Positions 1 through 7,104 of a DNA stretch of 19,590 bases are shown here, in pieces; positions within the stretch are counted from its first letter, which is position 1, and each line of letters begins with the position of its first letter. The notes beneath the pieces are model-generated. The model did not search any database, was not told where the DNA came from, and worked only from the letters and a program-made list of their open reading frames with translations. Origin of the DNA: HGM04593 sp045592125. GTDB taxonomy: Bacteria > Bacteroidota > Bacteroidia > Bacteroidales > Bacteroidaceae. Location of the stretch: the NCBI GenBank assembly GCA_045592125.1, contig JAZNUE010000028.1, forward strand, positions 1-19,590, given 5' to 3'. The position numbers and the translations under genes are program-made.

Positions 1-22
1 ACTGGCCTTTGCTACACGCACT

Positions 23-134
23 AAGGCGATCGATAGCGTCGGGGATCCACCTCTTCCCATCCCGAACAGAGAAGTTAAGCCCGACAGCGCCGATGGTACT
101 GCGAAGATTCGTGGGAGAGTAGGTCATCGCCACT
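23..134 (+). rRNA. rrf: 5S ribosomal RNA
   Basis: The stretch holds the conserved 5S core (cccatcccgaacagagaagt followed by taagcccgacagcgccgatggtactg) and the 3' part gggagagtaggtc. The ends pair as expected for helix I: ggcgat at 25-30 with atcgcc at 126-131. The length of about 112 nt is normal for Bacteroidetes. A strong terminator follows directly. The 23S gene would lie just upstream, outside the window. Exact ends are estimated from the helix, so they may be off by a few bases. Confidence 0.96.
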
Positions 135-140
135 TTTATA

Positions 141-175
141 AAGAGGACTCCAGACTGCTGGGGTCCTCTTTTTTT
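141..175 (+). terminator. Intrinsic terminator of the rRNA operon
   Basis: An 11-bp stem (141-151 with 160-170, one G-T wobble) encloses an 8-nt loop, and the T tract continues to 175. It lies 7 nt after the 5S 3' end, so this is the natural end of the rRNA transcript. Confidence 0.93.
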
Positions 176-328
176 AGTGAGAAATTATGCGCACTAAGGG
201 GAGAATAATAGCCTCAATCCCCTCCTTTCCTTGCAGTGCCGTCTTATCGCACCCCACGCGGCACCACCGTCGCGGCGCTTCGCGTGGCTGCCTGCTGCCG
301 ACGCTGCGTATACCGCACTTTATGCGGC

Positions 329-413
329 ATTCGTGGGAGAGCAGTAGCCTAAGGCACTCCTTTGGGGAACTAAAGTTCCCGTCGTCGACCGCACTGCCAT
401 CGCCGCTTTTTAA
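329..413 (+). repeat. Interrupted partial copy of the 5S rRNA 3' end
   Basis: The 13 bases attcgtgggagag at 329-341 are identical to 107-119 inside the 5S gene. The 7 bases catcgcc at 398-404 equal 125-131, and both are followed by a similar run (cttttataa versus gcttttta). Order and strand match the 5S gene, but about 56 bp separate the two blocks here, against 5 bp in the real gene. I read this as a duplicated 5S 3' end broken by an insertion. The rest of 187-410 holds no convincing gene, only short hairpins such as ccgca/tgcgg (310-324) and ggaac/gttcc (366-379). The short exact matches leave room for coincidence. Confidence 0.45.
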
Positions 414-739
414 TAATAAAAATTGAGACAGACGAAGCCGATATAGATGCGATGTCTATGACAATCCATTTAGATGAACGTATCAATAAGGCTTATCAAG
501 AAAACGCCGAATACGAATCCCTTGGTTTTATGGAAACTGTATCAGTTACAGATTTCCCGATTCGTGACCATAAGGTTGTGTTGAAGCTACGCCGCCGCAG
601 ATGGAAGAACAAGCAGGCCGGCGAGAGTTTTGTAGAACGGATCAGTGTAACCGAGAAAGGTACCCGCTACTCAAATGAGTTTGCGGCTTTTTTAAAAGAG
701 ACGTATGGAGACATCGCCGGTGACTTGCCGTACGCTTGA
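411..739 (+). pseudogene. ISAon1-type transposase N-terminal region protein, 5'-truncated
   Basis: The open frame reads from about 411 to the TGA at 737-739; the first ATG is at 452 (95 aa from there). Residues VTDFPIRDHKVVLKLRRRRW and the EFAAFLKETYG segment near the end match the second half of the small DNA-binding-type protein that precedes the transposase in ISAon1-like elements. The first half of the usual protein is missing. The frame stays open upstream of 452 (reading ...KIETDEADIDAMSM), which suggests that homology continues to about 411 and that the ATG at 452 is internal. It may still produce a short protein, but without its partner transposase a role is unlikely. Confidence 0.72.
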
Positions 740-957
740 GGAATTCTATCAAATAGACGGACATACATTTGAAAAGCAGTACAAAGAAGCCTAAGCGGTT
801 ATCGTGAGTGGAACTAGTTCTCCCACGCGGAAGAATGGCTGCTGTTCCCTGAAAATATGGGCGAACGCTTGTCTATAGACGAATCCTCACTCTCCAATGG
901 GGAACTATAAACGTTTGTGACAAATCGTGATGCAAAGGCTCTTTGGTAACTGTAGTT
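720..957 (+). pseudogene. ISAon1-type DDE transposase, 5' fragment with several disabling mutations
   Basis: The frame beginning at 720 overlaps the end of the first gene and reads TLEEFYQIDGHTFEKQYKEA, then hits TAA at 792. A one-base deletion near 790 explains this: adding a base restores LSGYREWN, followed by a TAG at 815-817 where Gln is expected, then FSHAEEWLLFPENMGERLSI and DESSLSNGEL, then TAA at 908-910 where Tyr is expected, then TFVTNRDAK. A further deletion near 935 moves GSLVTVVANT out of frame. SIDESSLSNGEL carries the first catalytic Asp of the DDE triad. The rest of the transposase is absent. With two indels and two nonsense changes this is clearly a dead gene. Confidence 0.78.
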
Positions 958-1000
958 GCAAACACCCTCGTTAGAACGCGTTCTAACGAGGGTGTTTGCA
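957..1000. repeat. Perfect 44-bp palindrome
   Basis: Bases 957-1000 are an exact inverted repeat: 22 bp on each side of the centre between 978 and 979, with CGCG at the middle and TGCA at both tips. It lies 26 bp beyond the stop of the minus-strand DUF4270 gene, between that gene and the plus-strand IS remnant. It could act as a two-way terminator hairpin although neither side has a T tract. A palindrome assembly artefact is the other reading. Confidence 0.9.
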
Positions 1001-1026
1001 AAGATGGGGACTAAGACGCAGGCCCT

Positions 1027-2445
1027 TTACTGGCCGTTGAACTTGCTTGTCACAATCTGTATCGGAATCTGGTACTCTGTTCCTCCGCGTAGGCGCATGC
1101 TGCTAATGCTTATGTCATGGATAATCTTAACGACGCTTCCGTTGGAATCGAGCGTTGTAGATACCGGGATTAGCACCACCTTGTTCCAGTCGGGGTTCTT
1201 GGCCTCCCACTCCTCTGGGGACAGGCCGCTGCTGAGATATTCCTCGTAGCAGTGTGTCAGCAGCTTGGATATGTTGCCGTAGGTGTACTGGTTGGTGTTG
1301 CTGTCAAAGGCCGTGAGGTACGATGTGCTGTTGTCGTGAAGCCTGTTCTTGAGGAAGAACCTGTAGAGCTCGCTCTTCCTTATCATAAGAAGGTTGCTGT
1401 GTGCCTTCGTGGCAAAGCCTGACTCCTCGTTGTAGCGTGTGAAGGATATCTTTGCCGAGTTTATGTCGTCGCAGCTCTGTACGACCTCAATAATTGGCAG
1501 CTCAACTTCGGTAAACAGGCCGGCAGGAGTCTTTATGTAGGTAAGTTCCTCCTGGTCGACCAGAGGCTGGAGGTCCTTGTTGTCGAACTTGTTGGTCTGC
1601 AGCACTTCCTTTCCTGAATAGAATGTACCCATGAGCGCCTGGATGGAGTCCTTGGCGCCGCTGCTGCTCTGGATGTAGCGCTTGAAGCCTATGTCAAGGC
1701 GTGTGCGGTAAACCCTGAGGACTGTGCCGTCTCCGTGTGTGCACTTGACGTATATTCCTTTGAATATCTCGTTAATGAAGGCCTCGGAGTCTGCAAAGTA
1801 TTTCTTGCCGACGTGGTTGCCGTCGGCGTCCTTTTCGTAGAACTTGCTTATGAACCTGTTGCCAATCCTGTTAGGCAGTACAATCTCTATGTTCTTTGTA
1901 TAGTCCTCGCCGTTGAGCACAGAGTCGTGCAGCTGGTAGTCTACAGCATTGAATGTCTTGGTTGCTAGCGGAGCCTTGTCTGTGTCGTAGAATACCTCCG
2001 GGTCGAAGTTCGTGTAGTAGGGCGTGCCTTCCTGCAGCGTGTTGTCCAGCTCGTATACCTCGCAGCGCATGGCGTTGAGCGAGTCGCCGTAGTACTCTTC
2101 AAAGTAGAGGCGCAGCTTGGTGTACGACGCGCTGTCGCCTATTACGCCCTCCTCGGGGAACTCGAAGTCCTCGGTACAGCCGAACTGCGTGGCAAAGCTG
2201 GAGACGAATGTCGTGCCGCTCTCGCTGTCGGTGTACTGTCCCAGATATACCTCGCTTGTGTTGGCCAGGATGGAGTCGTTCGCCAGTATCGTCTTGCTCT
2301 TCGCGTAGAAAGTGTCTGTCCTGGCGGTTATCTTGTCATTCTCCGGCACAATGCTGTTGCCAATGGAACCGGTGCTGTCGTCGCACTGGGTAAAGGCGAG
2401 TATTGTGGCTGTTGCCAGCAGGAAATATGAGAATGTTCTCTTCAT
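1027..2445 (-). CDS. DUF4270 family lipoprotein
   Basis: 472 aa. The N-terminus MKRTFSYFLLATATILAFTQ-C is a lipoprotein signal peptide with the lipid-bearing Cys at residue 21, followed by acidic DDS. After that come GNSIVPENDKI and a long beta-rich region with SEVYLGQYTDSESGTTFVSS, typical in my reading of the DUF4270 family found throughout Bacteroidetes. The family has no settled biochemical role; an outer-membrane or cell-envelope location is inferred from the lipobox. The start is the ATG whose signal peptide is complete. It follows the short GT5-like gene by 60 bp on the same strand, a pairing that I recall as common in Bacteroides, so they are probably co-transcribed from the promoter near 3351. 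Confidence 0.85.
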   Translation of the reverse strand: MKRTFSYFLLATATILAFTQCDDSTGSIGNSIVPENDKITARTDTFYAKSKTILANDSILANTSEVYLGQYTDSESGTTFVSSFATQFGCTEDFEFPEEGVIGDSASYTKLRLYFEEYYGDSLNAMRCEVYELDNTLQEGTPYYTNFDPEVFYDTDKAPLATKTFNAVDYQLHDSVLNGEDYTKNIEIVLPNRIGNRFISKFYEKDADGNHVGKKYFADSEAFINEIFKGIYVKCTHGDGTVLRVYRTRLDIGFKRYIQSSSGAKDSIQALMGTFYSGKEVLQTNKFDNKDLQPLVDQEELTYIKTPAGLFTEVELPIIEVVQSCDDINSAKISFTRYNEESGFATKAHSNLLMIRKSELYRFFLKNRLHDNSTSYLTAFDSNTNQYTYGNISKLLTHCYEEYLSSGLSPEEWEAKNPDWNKVVLIPVSTTLDSNGSVVKIIHDISISSMRLRGGTEYQIPIQIVTSKFNGQ

Positions 2446-2505
2446 ACGTTTACCTGTTATTCTTATTGGTGTCGGGATGGGCTGTTCGGCCCTATTGGTC
2501 TTGTC

Positions 2506-3315
2506 TTACTCGAATACTGTGTCGTAGAACCCATTGCATGCATTGCAGTACTCCTCGTCGGCAGGCTTGGGGAGCACTGGCTTGCCAATTGACCTTGCAT
2601 AGTCTATGAGTTCCTGAGGGACATTATCCCCGTTTACGATTATGCCGTCGCTGTGCCTTATTGCAAGCTTGGCAAGCTCGTTGTATGTGATTGGGGAGGC
2701 AACGCCGCTCACTGCCTCCTCGGGCATCTCCTTGTACAGGATTTTCTGCAGGAAACTGTCGGGCAGCGGAGTGCTGAAGTTCTCGTCATACAGCGAGATT
2801 ACAATCTTCGAGTCGCGGAACGAGGGTTCTTCCCTGTATGTGTGCTTTACAAAGAGCGGTACAAGCGAGGATATCCATCCGTGGCAGTGTATTACCTCGG
2901 GGCACCAGCGCAGTTTCTTTACAGTCTCGAGCACTCCGCGTGCAAAGAATATTGTGCGCTCGTCGTTGTCGTCATATTCAACGCCGTTCTCGTCGGCAGT
3001 CATTGAACGGTTATGGAAATAGTCGTCGTTGTCAATGAAGTAGACCTGCATGCGTGCAGCCTGCAGCGATGCCACCTTTATGATAAGCGGATGGTCGGTG
3101 TCGTCAATGATAAGGTTCATACCCGAAAGGCGTATAACCTCGTGGAGCTGGTTGCGCCTCTCATTAATGATACCCCACTTGGGGGTGAAAATCCTGATTT
3201 CCTTGCCGAGGTCCTGTGTCGCCTGGGGCAGATGACGCCCTATGCTTGAGATAGGCGATTCGGGGACAAACGGTGTAATTTCCTGAGTAATAAATAAAAT
3301 TCTGTTCGCTTTCAT
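2506..3315 (-). CDS. Short glycogen/starch synthase-like protein (GT5 N-terminal domain only)
   Basis: 269 aa from the ATG at 3315 (MKANRILFITQEITPFVPES). The protein matches the N-terminal GT5 domain of glycogen synthases: the start VLFITQE-type strand, FTPKWG, NERRNQLHEVIRLSG, and the conserved PEVIHCHGW segment. Full-length enzymes are near 480 aa; the C-terminal half of the GT-B fold is missing, and the ADP-glucose-binding K-x-G-G-L motif is absent (the matching place reads PESPISSIGRHLPQ). Catalytic synthase activity is therefore doubtful despite the usual annotation. The open frame continues upstream to 3393, but a promoter-like TAATTTTG at 3351-3358 would place the transcript start inside that stretch, so I choose 3315; an ATG at 3327 is also possible. 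DUF4270 follows. Confidence 0.85.
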   Translation of the reverse strand: MKANRILFITQEITPFVPESPISSIGRHLPQATQDLGKEIRIFTPKWGIINERRNQLHEVIRLSGMNLIIDDTDHPLIIKVASLQAARMQVYFIDNDDYFHNRSMTADENGVEYDDNDERTIFFARGVLETVKKLRWCPEVIHCHGWISSLVPLFVKHTYREEPSFRDSKIVISLYDENFSTPLPDSFLQKILYKEMPEEAVSGVASPITYNELAKLAIRHSDGIIVNGDNVPQELIDYARSIGKPVLPKPADEEYCNACNGFYDTVFE

Positions 3316-3350
3316 CTTTCTGTTCATCCACGGATAATTTCCGCGTTTCG

Positions 3351-3382
3351 CAAAATTACTAAAAAAATGACAACCTGCCAAG
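3351..3382 (-). promoter_or_regulatory. Predicted promoter of the GT5-like/DUF4270 pair
   Basis: On the minus strand TAATTTTG (3351-3358) matches the Bacteroidetes -7 consensus TAnnTTTG exactly. CTTG at 3379-3382 lies 20 bp upstream, where TTTG is expected. The implied start near 3344 supports the shorter protein start at 3315. Confidence 0.55.
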
Positions 3383-3543
3383 CGGTAGGCCATTTTTAAG
3401 GGTTTTTATGACAAAAGGTTACCTGCTTGCACATGTTCCCCTTTCCCCGTACACGTCATGCAATATTAGCAGTGAGCATGCAATGTGCAAAATGTTTTTG
3501 CTTTATTTATCCCTATTGTGCCCGCTAGTTTATTATTTTAAGT

Positions 3544-3551
3544 TATCTTTG
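3544..3551 (+). promoter_or_regulatory. Predicted -7 element for panCD
   Basis: TATCTTTG is an exact TAnnTTTG match 28 bp before the panC ATG at 3580. No clear TTTG lies 19-21 bp upstream. The implied transcript start near 3558 leaves a leader of about 22 nt, typical of the group. Confidence 0.5.
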
Positions 3552-3579
3552 CACACTGAAACCGCAAACACACGTGCAG

Positions 3580-4434
3580 ATGAAGGTTATTGACACGATA
3601 AAGGAATTGAAGTCCCTGCTGGGCGAGTGCCGTGCAGCAGGCAAGAGCATTGGCCTTGTGCCCACCATGGGCGCTCTCCATGCGGGCCATGCGTCGCTGG
3701 TTGAGCGTGCAGTTAAGGAGAACGATGTAGTTGTTGTTAGCGTGTTCGTGAATCCCACACAGTTCAACGACAAGAATGACCTGAAGAACTATCCGCGTAC
3801 GCTGGAGGCCGACTGCGCATTGCTCGAGAAGATTGGCGCTTCAGTGGCGTTCGCCCCTTCGGTGGAGGAGATGTACCCGGTTGAGGATACCCGCCAGTTC
3901 TCGTTCGCCCCGCTTGATACCGTGATGGAGGGAGCATGCCGCCCAGGGCATTTCAATGGCGTGGCGCAGATTGTGAGCAAGCTGTTCTACGCAGTTGAGC
4001 CCGATAGGGCCTATTTCGGCGAGAAGGATTTCCAGCAGCTCGCGATTATACGCGAGATGGTGCGCCAGCTGGCGCTGCCGCTGCAGGTTGTAGGGTGCCC
4101 CATTGTGCGCGAGCCCGACGGGCTTGCCATGAGCAGCCGCAACACTTTGCTCACGGCCGAGGAGCGCGAGCGCGCCCTCACAATATCGGGCGCTCTTTTC
4201 GCTAGCGTGGACTTTGCCAAGGTGAATACATTACAGGCGACAAAGGACTTTGTTGAGGATATTATAAACGGCACTCCAGGACTGGAACTCGAGTATTACC
4301 AGATTGTAGACGGTGATACGCTGCAGGAGATTGAGGAGTGGAGCGATACCGGATATGCAGTGGGCTGCATTGCCCTGTTCTGCGGCAATGTGCGCCTTAT
4401 TGATAACATCAGATATAAAGGAGGGGAGGAGTAG
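3580..4434 (+). CDS. panC: Pantothenate synthetase
   Basis: 284 aa, normal for the family. The enzyme joins D-pantoate and beta-alanine using ATP in the cytoplasm (EC 6.3.2.1), the last step of pantothenate synthesis. GLVPTMGALHAGHASL at residues 25-40 contains the HIGH-type nucleotide motif (HAGH, His34 and His37). FVNPTQFNDKNDLKNYPR, the pantoate-contacting RPGHFNGV region, YFGEKDFQQ and the KMSKS-like AMSSRN are all present. The ATG at 3580 is chosen over the GTG at 3574 because MKVIDTIKEL aligns with the usual start. panD begins 3 bp after the stop, so the beta-alanine producer and its consumer are co-expressed. Confidence 0.97.
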   Translation: MKVIDTIKELKSLLGECRAAGKSIGLVPTMGALHAGHASLVERAVKENDVVVVSVFVNPTQFNDKNDLKNYPRTLEADCALLEKIGASVAFAPSVEEMYPVEDTRQFSFAPLDTVMEGACRPGHFNGVAQIVSKLFYAVEPDRAYFGEKDFQQLAIIREMVRQLALPLQVVGCPIVREPDGLAMSSRNTLLTAEERERALTISGALFASVDFAKVNTLQATKDFVEDIINGTPGLELEYYQIVDGDTLQEIEEWSDTGYAVGCIALFCGNVRLIDNIRYKGGEE

Positions 4435-4437
4435 GAT

Positions 4438-4782
4438 ATGCTGTTGCAGATGCTAAAGTCGAAGATACATTGCGCTACTGTTACCGAGGCCAACCTGCAC
4501 TACATGGGCAGTATAACTATTGACGAGGACCTTATGGACGCCGCTGGCATGCTCGAGGGCGAGCAGGTGCATGTGGTTAACAACAGCAATGGCGAGCGCA
4601 TTGTCACGTACATAATAAAAGGCGAGCGCGGTTCGGGTGTCATATGCCTCAATGGTGCCGCTGCGCACAAGTTCTCGCCAGGCGACGTTGCCATAATAAT
4701 GGCCTATGCCTCAATGACGCCCGAGGAGGCTATGGTGTTCAGGCCAAAGGTGATAATACCCGACAGGCATAACAGGATATAG
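4438..4782 (+). CDS. panD: Aspartate 1-decarboxylase proenzyme
   Basis: 114 aa. It makes beta-alanine from L-aspartate (EC 4.1.1.11), feeding PanC. The proenzyme cleaves itself between Gly24 and Ser25 (YMGSITID) to make the pyruvoyl group on the new alpha chain. The numbering equals that of the well-known E. coli protein, which supports the start at 4438. Lys9 (SKIH), the active-site VTEANL segment and NGAAAHKFSPGD are also present. A purine-rich stretch (gaggggaggagtagg) acts as ribosome binding site inside the end of panC. Confidence 0.97.
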   Translation: MLLQMLKSKIHCATVTEANLHYMGSITIDEDLMDAAGMLEGEQVHVVNNSNGERIVTYIIKGERGSGVICLNGAAAHKFSPGDVAIIMAYASMTPEEAMVFRPKVIIPDRHNRI

Positions 4783-4801
4783 CACATTCCTGTATACTAT
4801 A

Positions 4802-4844
4802 AACGTCACATGGCGGTTCCCCCGGGGAACCGCCATGTGACGTT
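4802..4844. terminator. 43-nt hairpin between convergent panD and mmdC
   Basis: Two perfect 21-bp arms (4802-4822 and 4824-4844) surround a single C at 4823. It sits 19 bp after the panD stop and 15 bp from the end of the minus-strand biotin carrier gene, so it can end transcription in both directions. Neither side has a T tract. Confidence 0.8.
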
Positions 4845-4859
4845 CTGCTAGCGGCCGTG

Positions 4860-5291
4860 CTACTCCAGCACCACCAGCACTGCGCCGTCGGCAACAGTGT
4901 CGCCCTTTGCTACCTGAATAGCAACGACCTTGCCGTCGCGGTCGGCATTGATGTTGTTCTCCATCTTCATGGCCTCGAGCACAACAACAGTCTGCCCTTT
5001 CTTTACAGTGTCGCCCACGGCAACCTTCACGTCAATGATTACGCCCGGCAGCGGTGTCTTTATGGCGTTGCCGCTTACCGGCGCTGCCGCTGGCGCTGCT
5101 GCGGGTGCCGCAGGTGCCGCCGGCCTTGCCGCCACGGGCTGTACCTTCACTACAGGCTTCTCCTCGACCGGTTTCTCCCACTCAACAGTGTACTCAGTGC
5201 CGTTGACAGTTACCTTTGCTGTTGTATCGTTCACTTCGTTGATGGCAACCTCGTACTTGTTGCCGTCGATTGTATATCTGTACTCTTTCAT
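4860..5291 (-). CDS. Biotin carboxyl carrier subunit of methylmalonyl-CoA decarboxylase/acyl-CoA carboxylase
   Basis: 143 aa. Residues 75-143 form a biotinyl domain with the EAMKMEN motif; Lys109 is the biotin attachment site. Residues 1-38 form a small N-terminal beta domain, and residues 51-72 are an Ala/Pro-rich flexible linker that lets the biotin swing between active sites. This layout fits the gamma subunit (MmdC type) of decarboxylase complexes. It starts 7 bp after the small MmdE-like gene and ends the operon. It is predicted to carry CO2 from methylmalonyl-CoA on biotin; whether the partner is a sodium-pumping membrane subunit or a biotin carboxylase is not shown here. Confidence 0.9.
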   Translation of the reverse strand: MKEYRYTIDGNKYEVAINEVNDTTAKVTVNGTEYTVEWEKPVEEKPVVKVQPVAARPAAPAAPAAAPAAAPVSGNAIKTPLPGVIIDVKVAVGDTVKKGQTVVVLEAMKMENNINADRDGKVVAIQVAKGDTVADGAVLVVLE

Positions 5292-5298
5292 AGCGTTC

Positions 5299-5445
5299 TT
5301 ATTTGTTAAGGTTGTTCCAATGCTTGTTCACGTATGTTATGGTGAGCACGCCGCTCTCGTTGTCGTGCACGTTGTCGCCCATGTAGGCTGCCAATGCCAT
5401 TGAAATGGCCGCGGCTACTGCGCCGTCAATCTTTTTCTCTTCCAT
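5299..5445 (-). CDS. MmdE-like / OadG C-terminus-like small subunit
   Basis: 48 aa, starting at the ATG at 5445, which has a strong ribosome binding site (AAAAGGACTATT just upstream on the minus strand) 10 bp after the carboxyltransferase stop. The longer frame to 5520 would overlap that gene and is rejected. Residues IDGAVAAAISMALAAYMGDN and the following ESGVLTITYV resemble the cytoplasmic C-terminal part of OadG/MmdD subunits, without their membrane helix. Veillonella methylmalonyl-CoA decarboxylase has a comparable epsilon subunit (MmdE, 55 aa) that is similar to the C-terminus of the delta chain and stabilises the complex. I infer the same role here. Confident as a gene, moderate for function. 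Confidence 0.72.
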   Translation of the reverse strand: MEEKKIDGAVAAAISMALAAYMGDNVHDNESGVLTITYVNKHWNNLNK

Positions 5446-5455
5446 AATAGTCCTT

Positions 5456-7009
5456 TTAAAGTGGAATGTTTCCATGTTTCTTTCTCGGCAGGTCCTGACG
5501 CTTGCTCTCCAGCTGTGCAAGAGCGCGTATTATGCGGAACCTGGTGTTGCGCGGCTCAATCACGTCGTCAATATAGCCGTACTTGGCAGCCTGGTAAGGA
5601 TTGGCGAACAGGCGGTTGTACTCGGCCTCCTTCCCGGCAATGAACGCCTTGGGGTCCTCGGCCTCTTTCGCTTCCTTAGCATAGAGGACTTCAGCGGCAC
5701 CGGCCGCGCCCATTACGGCAATCTCGGCGCTTGGCCATGCGTAGTTGAGGTCGGCACGCAGCTGCTTGCAGGCCATTACTATGTGCGAGCCGCCGTATGA
5801 CTTGCGCAGTGTCACCGTTACCTTAGGCACGGTTGCCTCGCCATAGGCGTAGAGCAGCTTGGCACCGTGGAGTATTACTGCATTGTACTCCTGAGCTGTG
5901 CCTGGGAGGAATCCTGGAACGTCGACAAGCGTCACCAGCGGAATGTTGAAGGCGTCGCAGAAACGCACGAAGCGCGCGCCCTTGCGCGATGAGTTGCAGT
6001 CGAGCACGCCTGCATACTTGCATGGCTGGTTGGCGACTATGCCCACCGACTTGCCGTTCATGCGTGCGAAGCCTACAATAATATTCTGTGCGTAGTCGCG
6101 ATGCACCTCAAGGAACTCGCCGTTGTCCACCACCTCGGCAATAACACGGTACATGTCATAGGCCTGGTTGGGGTTGTCGGGGATTATTGTGTTGAGTATG
6201 TCGCTTGTGCGGCCAATGGGGTCGGTGCAAGGAATGTCGGGAACACTCTCCATGTTGTTCTGCGGTATGTAGCTCATGAGCTTGCGTATGATTGCAAGGC
6301 CCTCCTCCTCGGTCTGTGCCGTGAAGTGAGTGACGCCCGACTTGCTTGCATGTACGCTGGCGCCGCCAAGTTCCTCCTGGGTCACCACCTCGCCGAGTAC
6401 GGTCTTTACAACCTTGGGGCCTGTGAGGAACATGTATGCTGTACCCTCCATCATTATTGTGAAGTCGGTGAGCGCCGGCGAGTATACCGCGCCGCCTGCG
6501 CATGGGCCGAAGATTCCTGAAATCTGCGGCACAACGCCCGACGCCATTATGTTGCGCTGGAAAATCTCGGCATATCCTGCAAGGGCGTTTATGCCTTCCT
6601 GAATGCGCGCGCCGCCGCTGTCATTAATGCCTATGACAGGGGCGCCCACTTTCATAGCCATGTCCATGACCTTGCATATCTTCTGTGCCATAGTCTCGCT
6701 GAGCGAGCCGCCTGTTACGGTGAAGTCCTGCGCAAATACATATACAAGACGGCCGCCTATTGTTCCTGAACCGGTTACCACGCCGTCGCCCAGGTACTGT
6801 TTCTTCTCCTGGCCGAAGTTGGTGCAGCGGTGTGTCACAAACATGTCCATCTCCTCGAAACTGCCCTCGTCGAGCAGCATGCCTATGCGCTCGCGTGCAG
6901 TGTATTTGCCACGTTCGTGCTGTTTCTCAATCGCTTTTTCTCCGCCGCCCTGACGCGCTTTCTCACGCAAGGCAACCAGCTCTTTGATTTTTTCAAATTG
7001 CTTGCTCAT
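5456..7009 (-). CDS. mmdA: Methylmalonyl-CoA decarboxylase alpha / propionyl-CoA carboxylase beta (carboxyltransferase)
   Basis: 517 aa, the normal length. Two crotonase-like carboxyltransferase halves are visible: INDSGGARIQEGINALAGYA and FGPCAGGAVYSPALTDF in the first, and LVDVPGFLPGTAQEYN and YGGSHIVMACKQLRADLNYA in the second, with GAAGAAEVLYAKE near the end. The enzyme moves the carboxyl group between methylmalonyl-CoA and biotin, a step of the succinate-propionate pathway of gut Bacteroidales. It lies between the epimerase gene (95 bp upstream) and the MmdE-like and biotin carrier genes, forming a compact set. The final residues RKKHGNIPL are typical of the family. Sequence alone does not separate decarboxylase from carboxylase use; the small MmdE-like partner favours the decarboxylase. 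Confidence 0.93.
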   Translation of the reverse strand: MSKQFEKIKELVALREKARQGGGEKAIEKQHERGKYTARERIGMLLDEGSFEEMDMFVTHRCTNFGQEKKQYLGDGVVTGSGTIGGRLVYVFAQDFTVTGGSLSETMAQKICKVMDMAMKVGAPVIGINDSGGARIQEGINALAGYAEIFQRNIMASGVVPQISGIFGPCAGGAVYSPALTDFTIMMEGTAYMFLTGPKVVKTVLGEVVTQEELGGASVHASKSGVTHFTAQTEEEGLAIIRKLMSYIPQNNMESVPDIPCTDPIGRTSDILNTIIPDNPNQAYDMYRVIAEVVDNGEFLEVHRDYAQNIIVGFARMNGKSVGIVANQPCKYAGVLDCNSSRKGARFVRFCDAFNIPLVTLVDVPGFLPGTAQEYNAVILHGAKLLYAYGEATVPKVTVTLRKSYGGSHIVMACKQLRADLNYAWPSAEIAVMGAAGAAEVLYAKEAKEAEDPKAFIAGKEAEYNRLFANPYQAAKYGYIDDVIEPRNTRFRIIRALAQLESKRQDLPRKKHGNIPL

Positions 7010-7056
7010 GATATCTGTTTTTGGTTGTTTTTTAAAATAAGGGTTCTAAGGGGCTA

Positions 7057-7073
7057 AGGGCCCTAAAGGCCCT
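7057..7073. other. Short hairpin in a TAAGGG-rich spacer
   Basis: AGGGCC (7057-7062) pairs with GGCCCT (7068-7073) between the epimerase and mmdA genes. The spacer 7038-7095 is built from imperfect repeats of ctaaggg/ttaaggc. It may tune expression between the two genes; no stronger claim is possible. Confidence 0.35.
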
Positions 7074-7104
7074 AGAGTGATTAAGGGCATTAAGGCATTA
7101 ATCC

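Larger units (their letters stand above)
411..957 (+). mobile_element. Decayed ISAon1-type insertion sequence remnant
   Basis: Two overlapping reading frames with the layout of ISAon1-like elements (short N-terminal-region protein, then DDE transposase) sit between the 5S remnant and a long palindrome. The left end is cut inside the first gene at about 411. The right side breaks off at about 957, soon after the first catalytic Asp region of the transposase. No terminal inverted repeats are visible, so the element cannot be intact or mobile. Family assignment is from remembered motif similarity, not from a search. Confidence 0.75.

Noticed and set aside
187..426. 79-aa open frame after the 5S terminator
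   Set aside because: Rich in Arg/Ser/His/Pro with no family character, and it spans the 5S-like remnant and several hairpins; it is best explained as non-coding.
956..1249. 97-aa plus-strand frame over the palindrome and the DUF4270 3' end
   Set aside because: It is a shadow of the DUF4270 gene, with its start inside the palindrome.
3316..3393. N-terminal extension of the GT5-like protein
   Set aside because: The predicted -7 element at 3351-3358 lies in it, and the extra residues do not resemble the family start.
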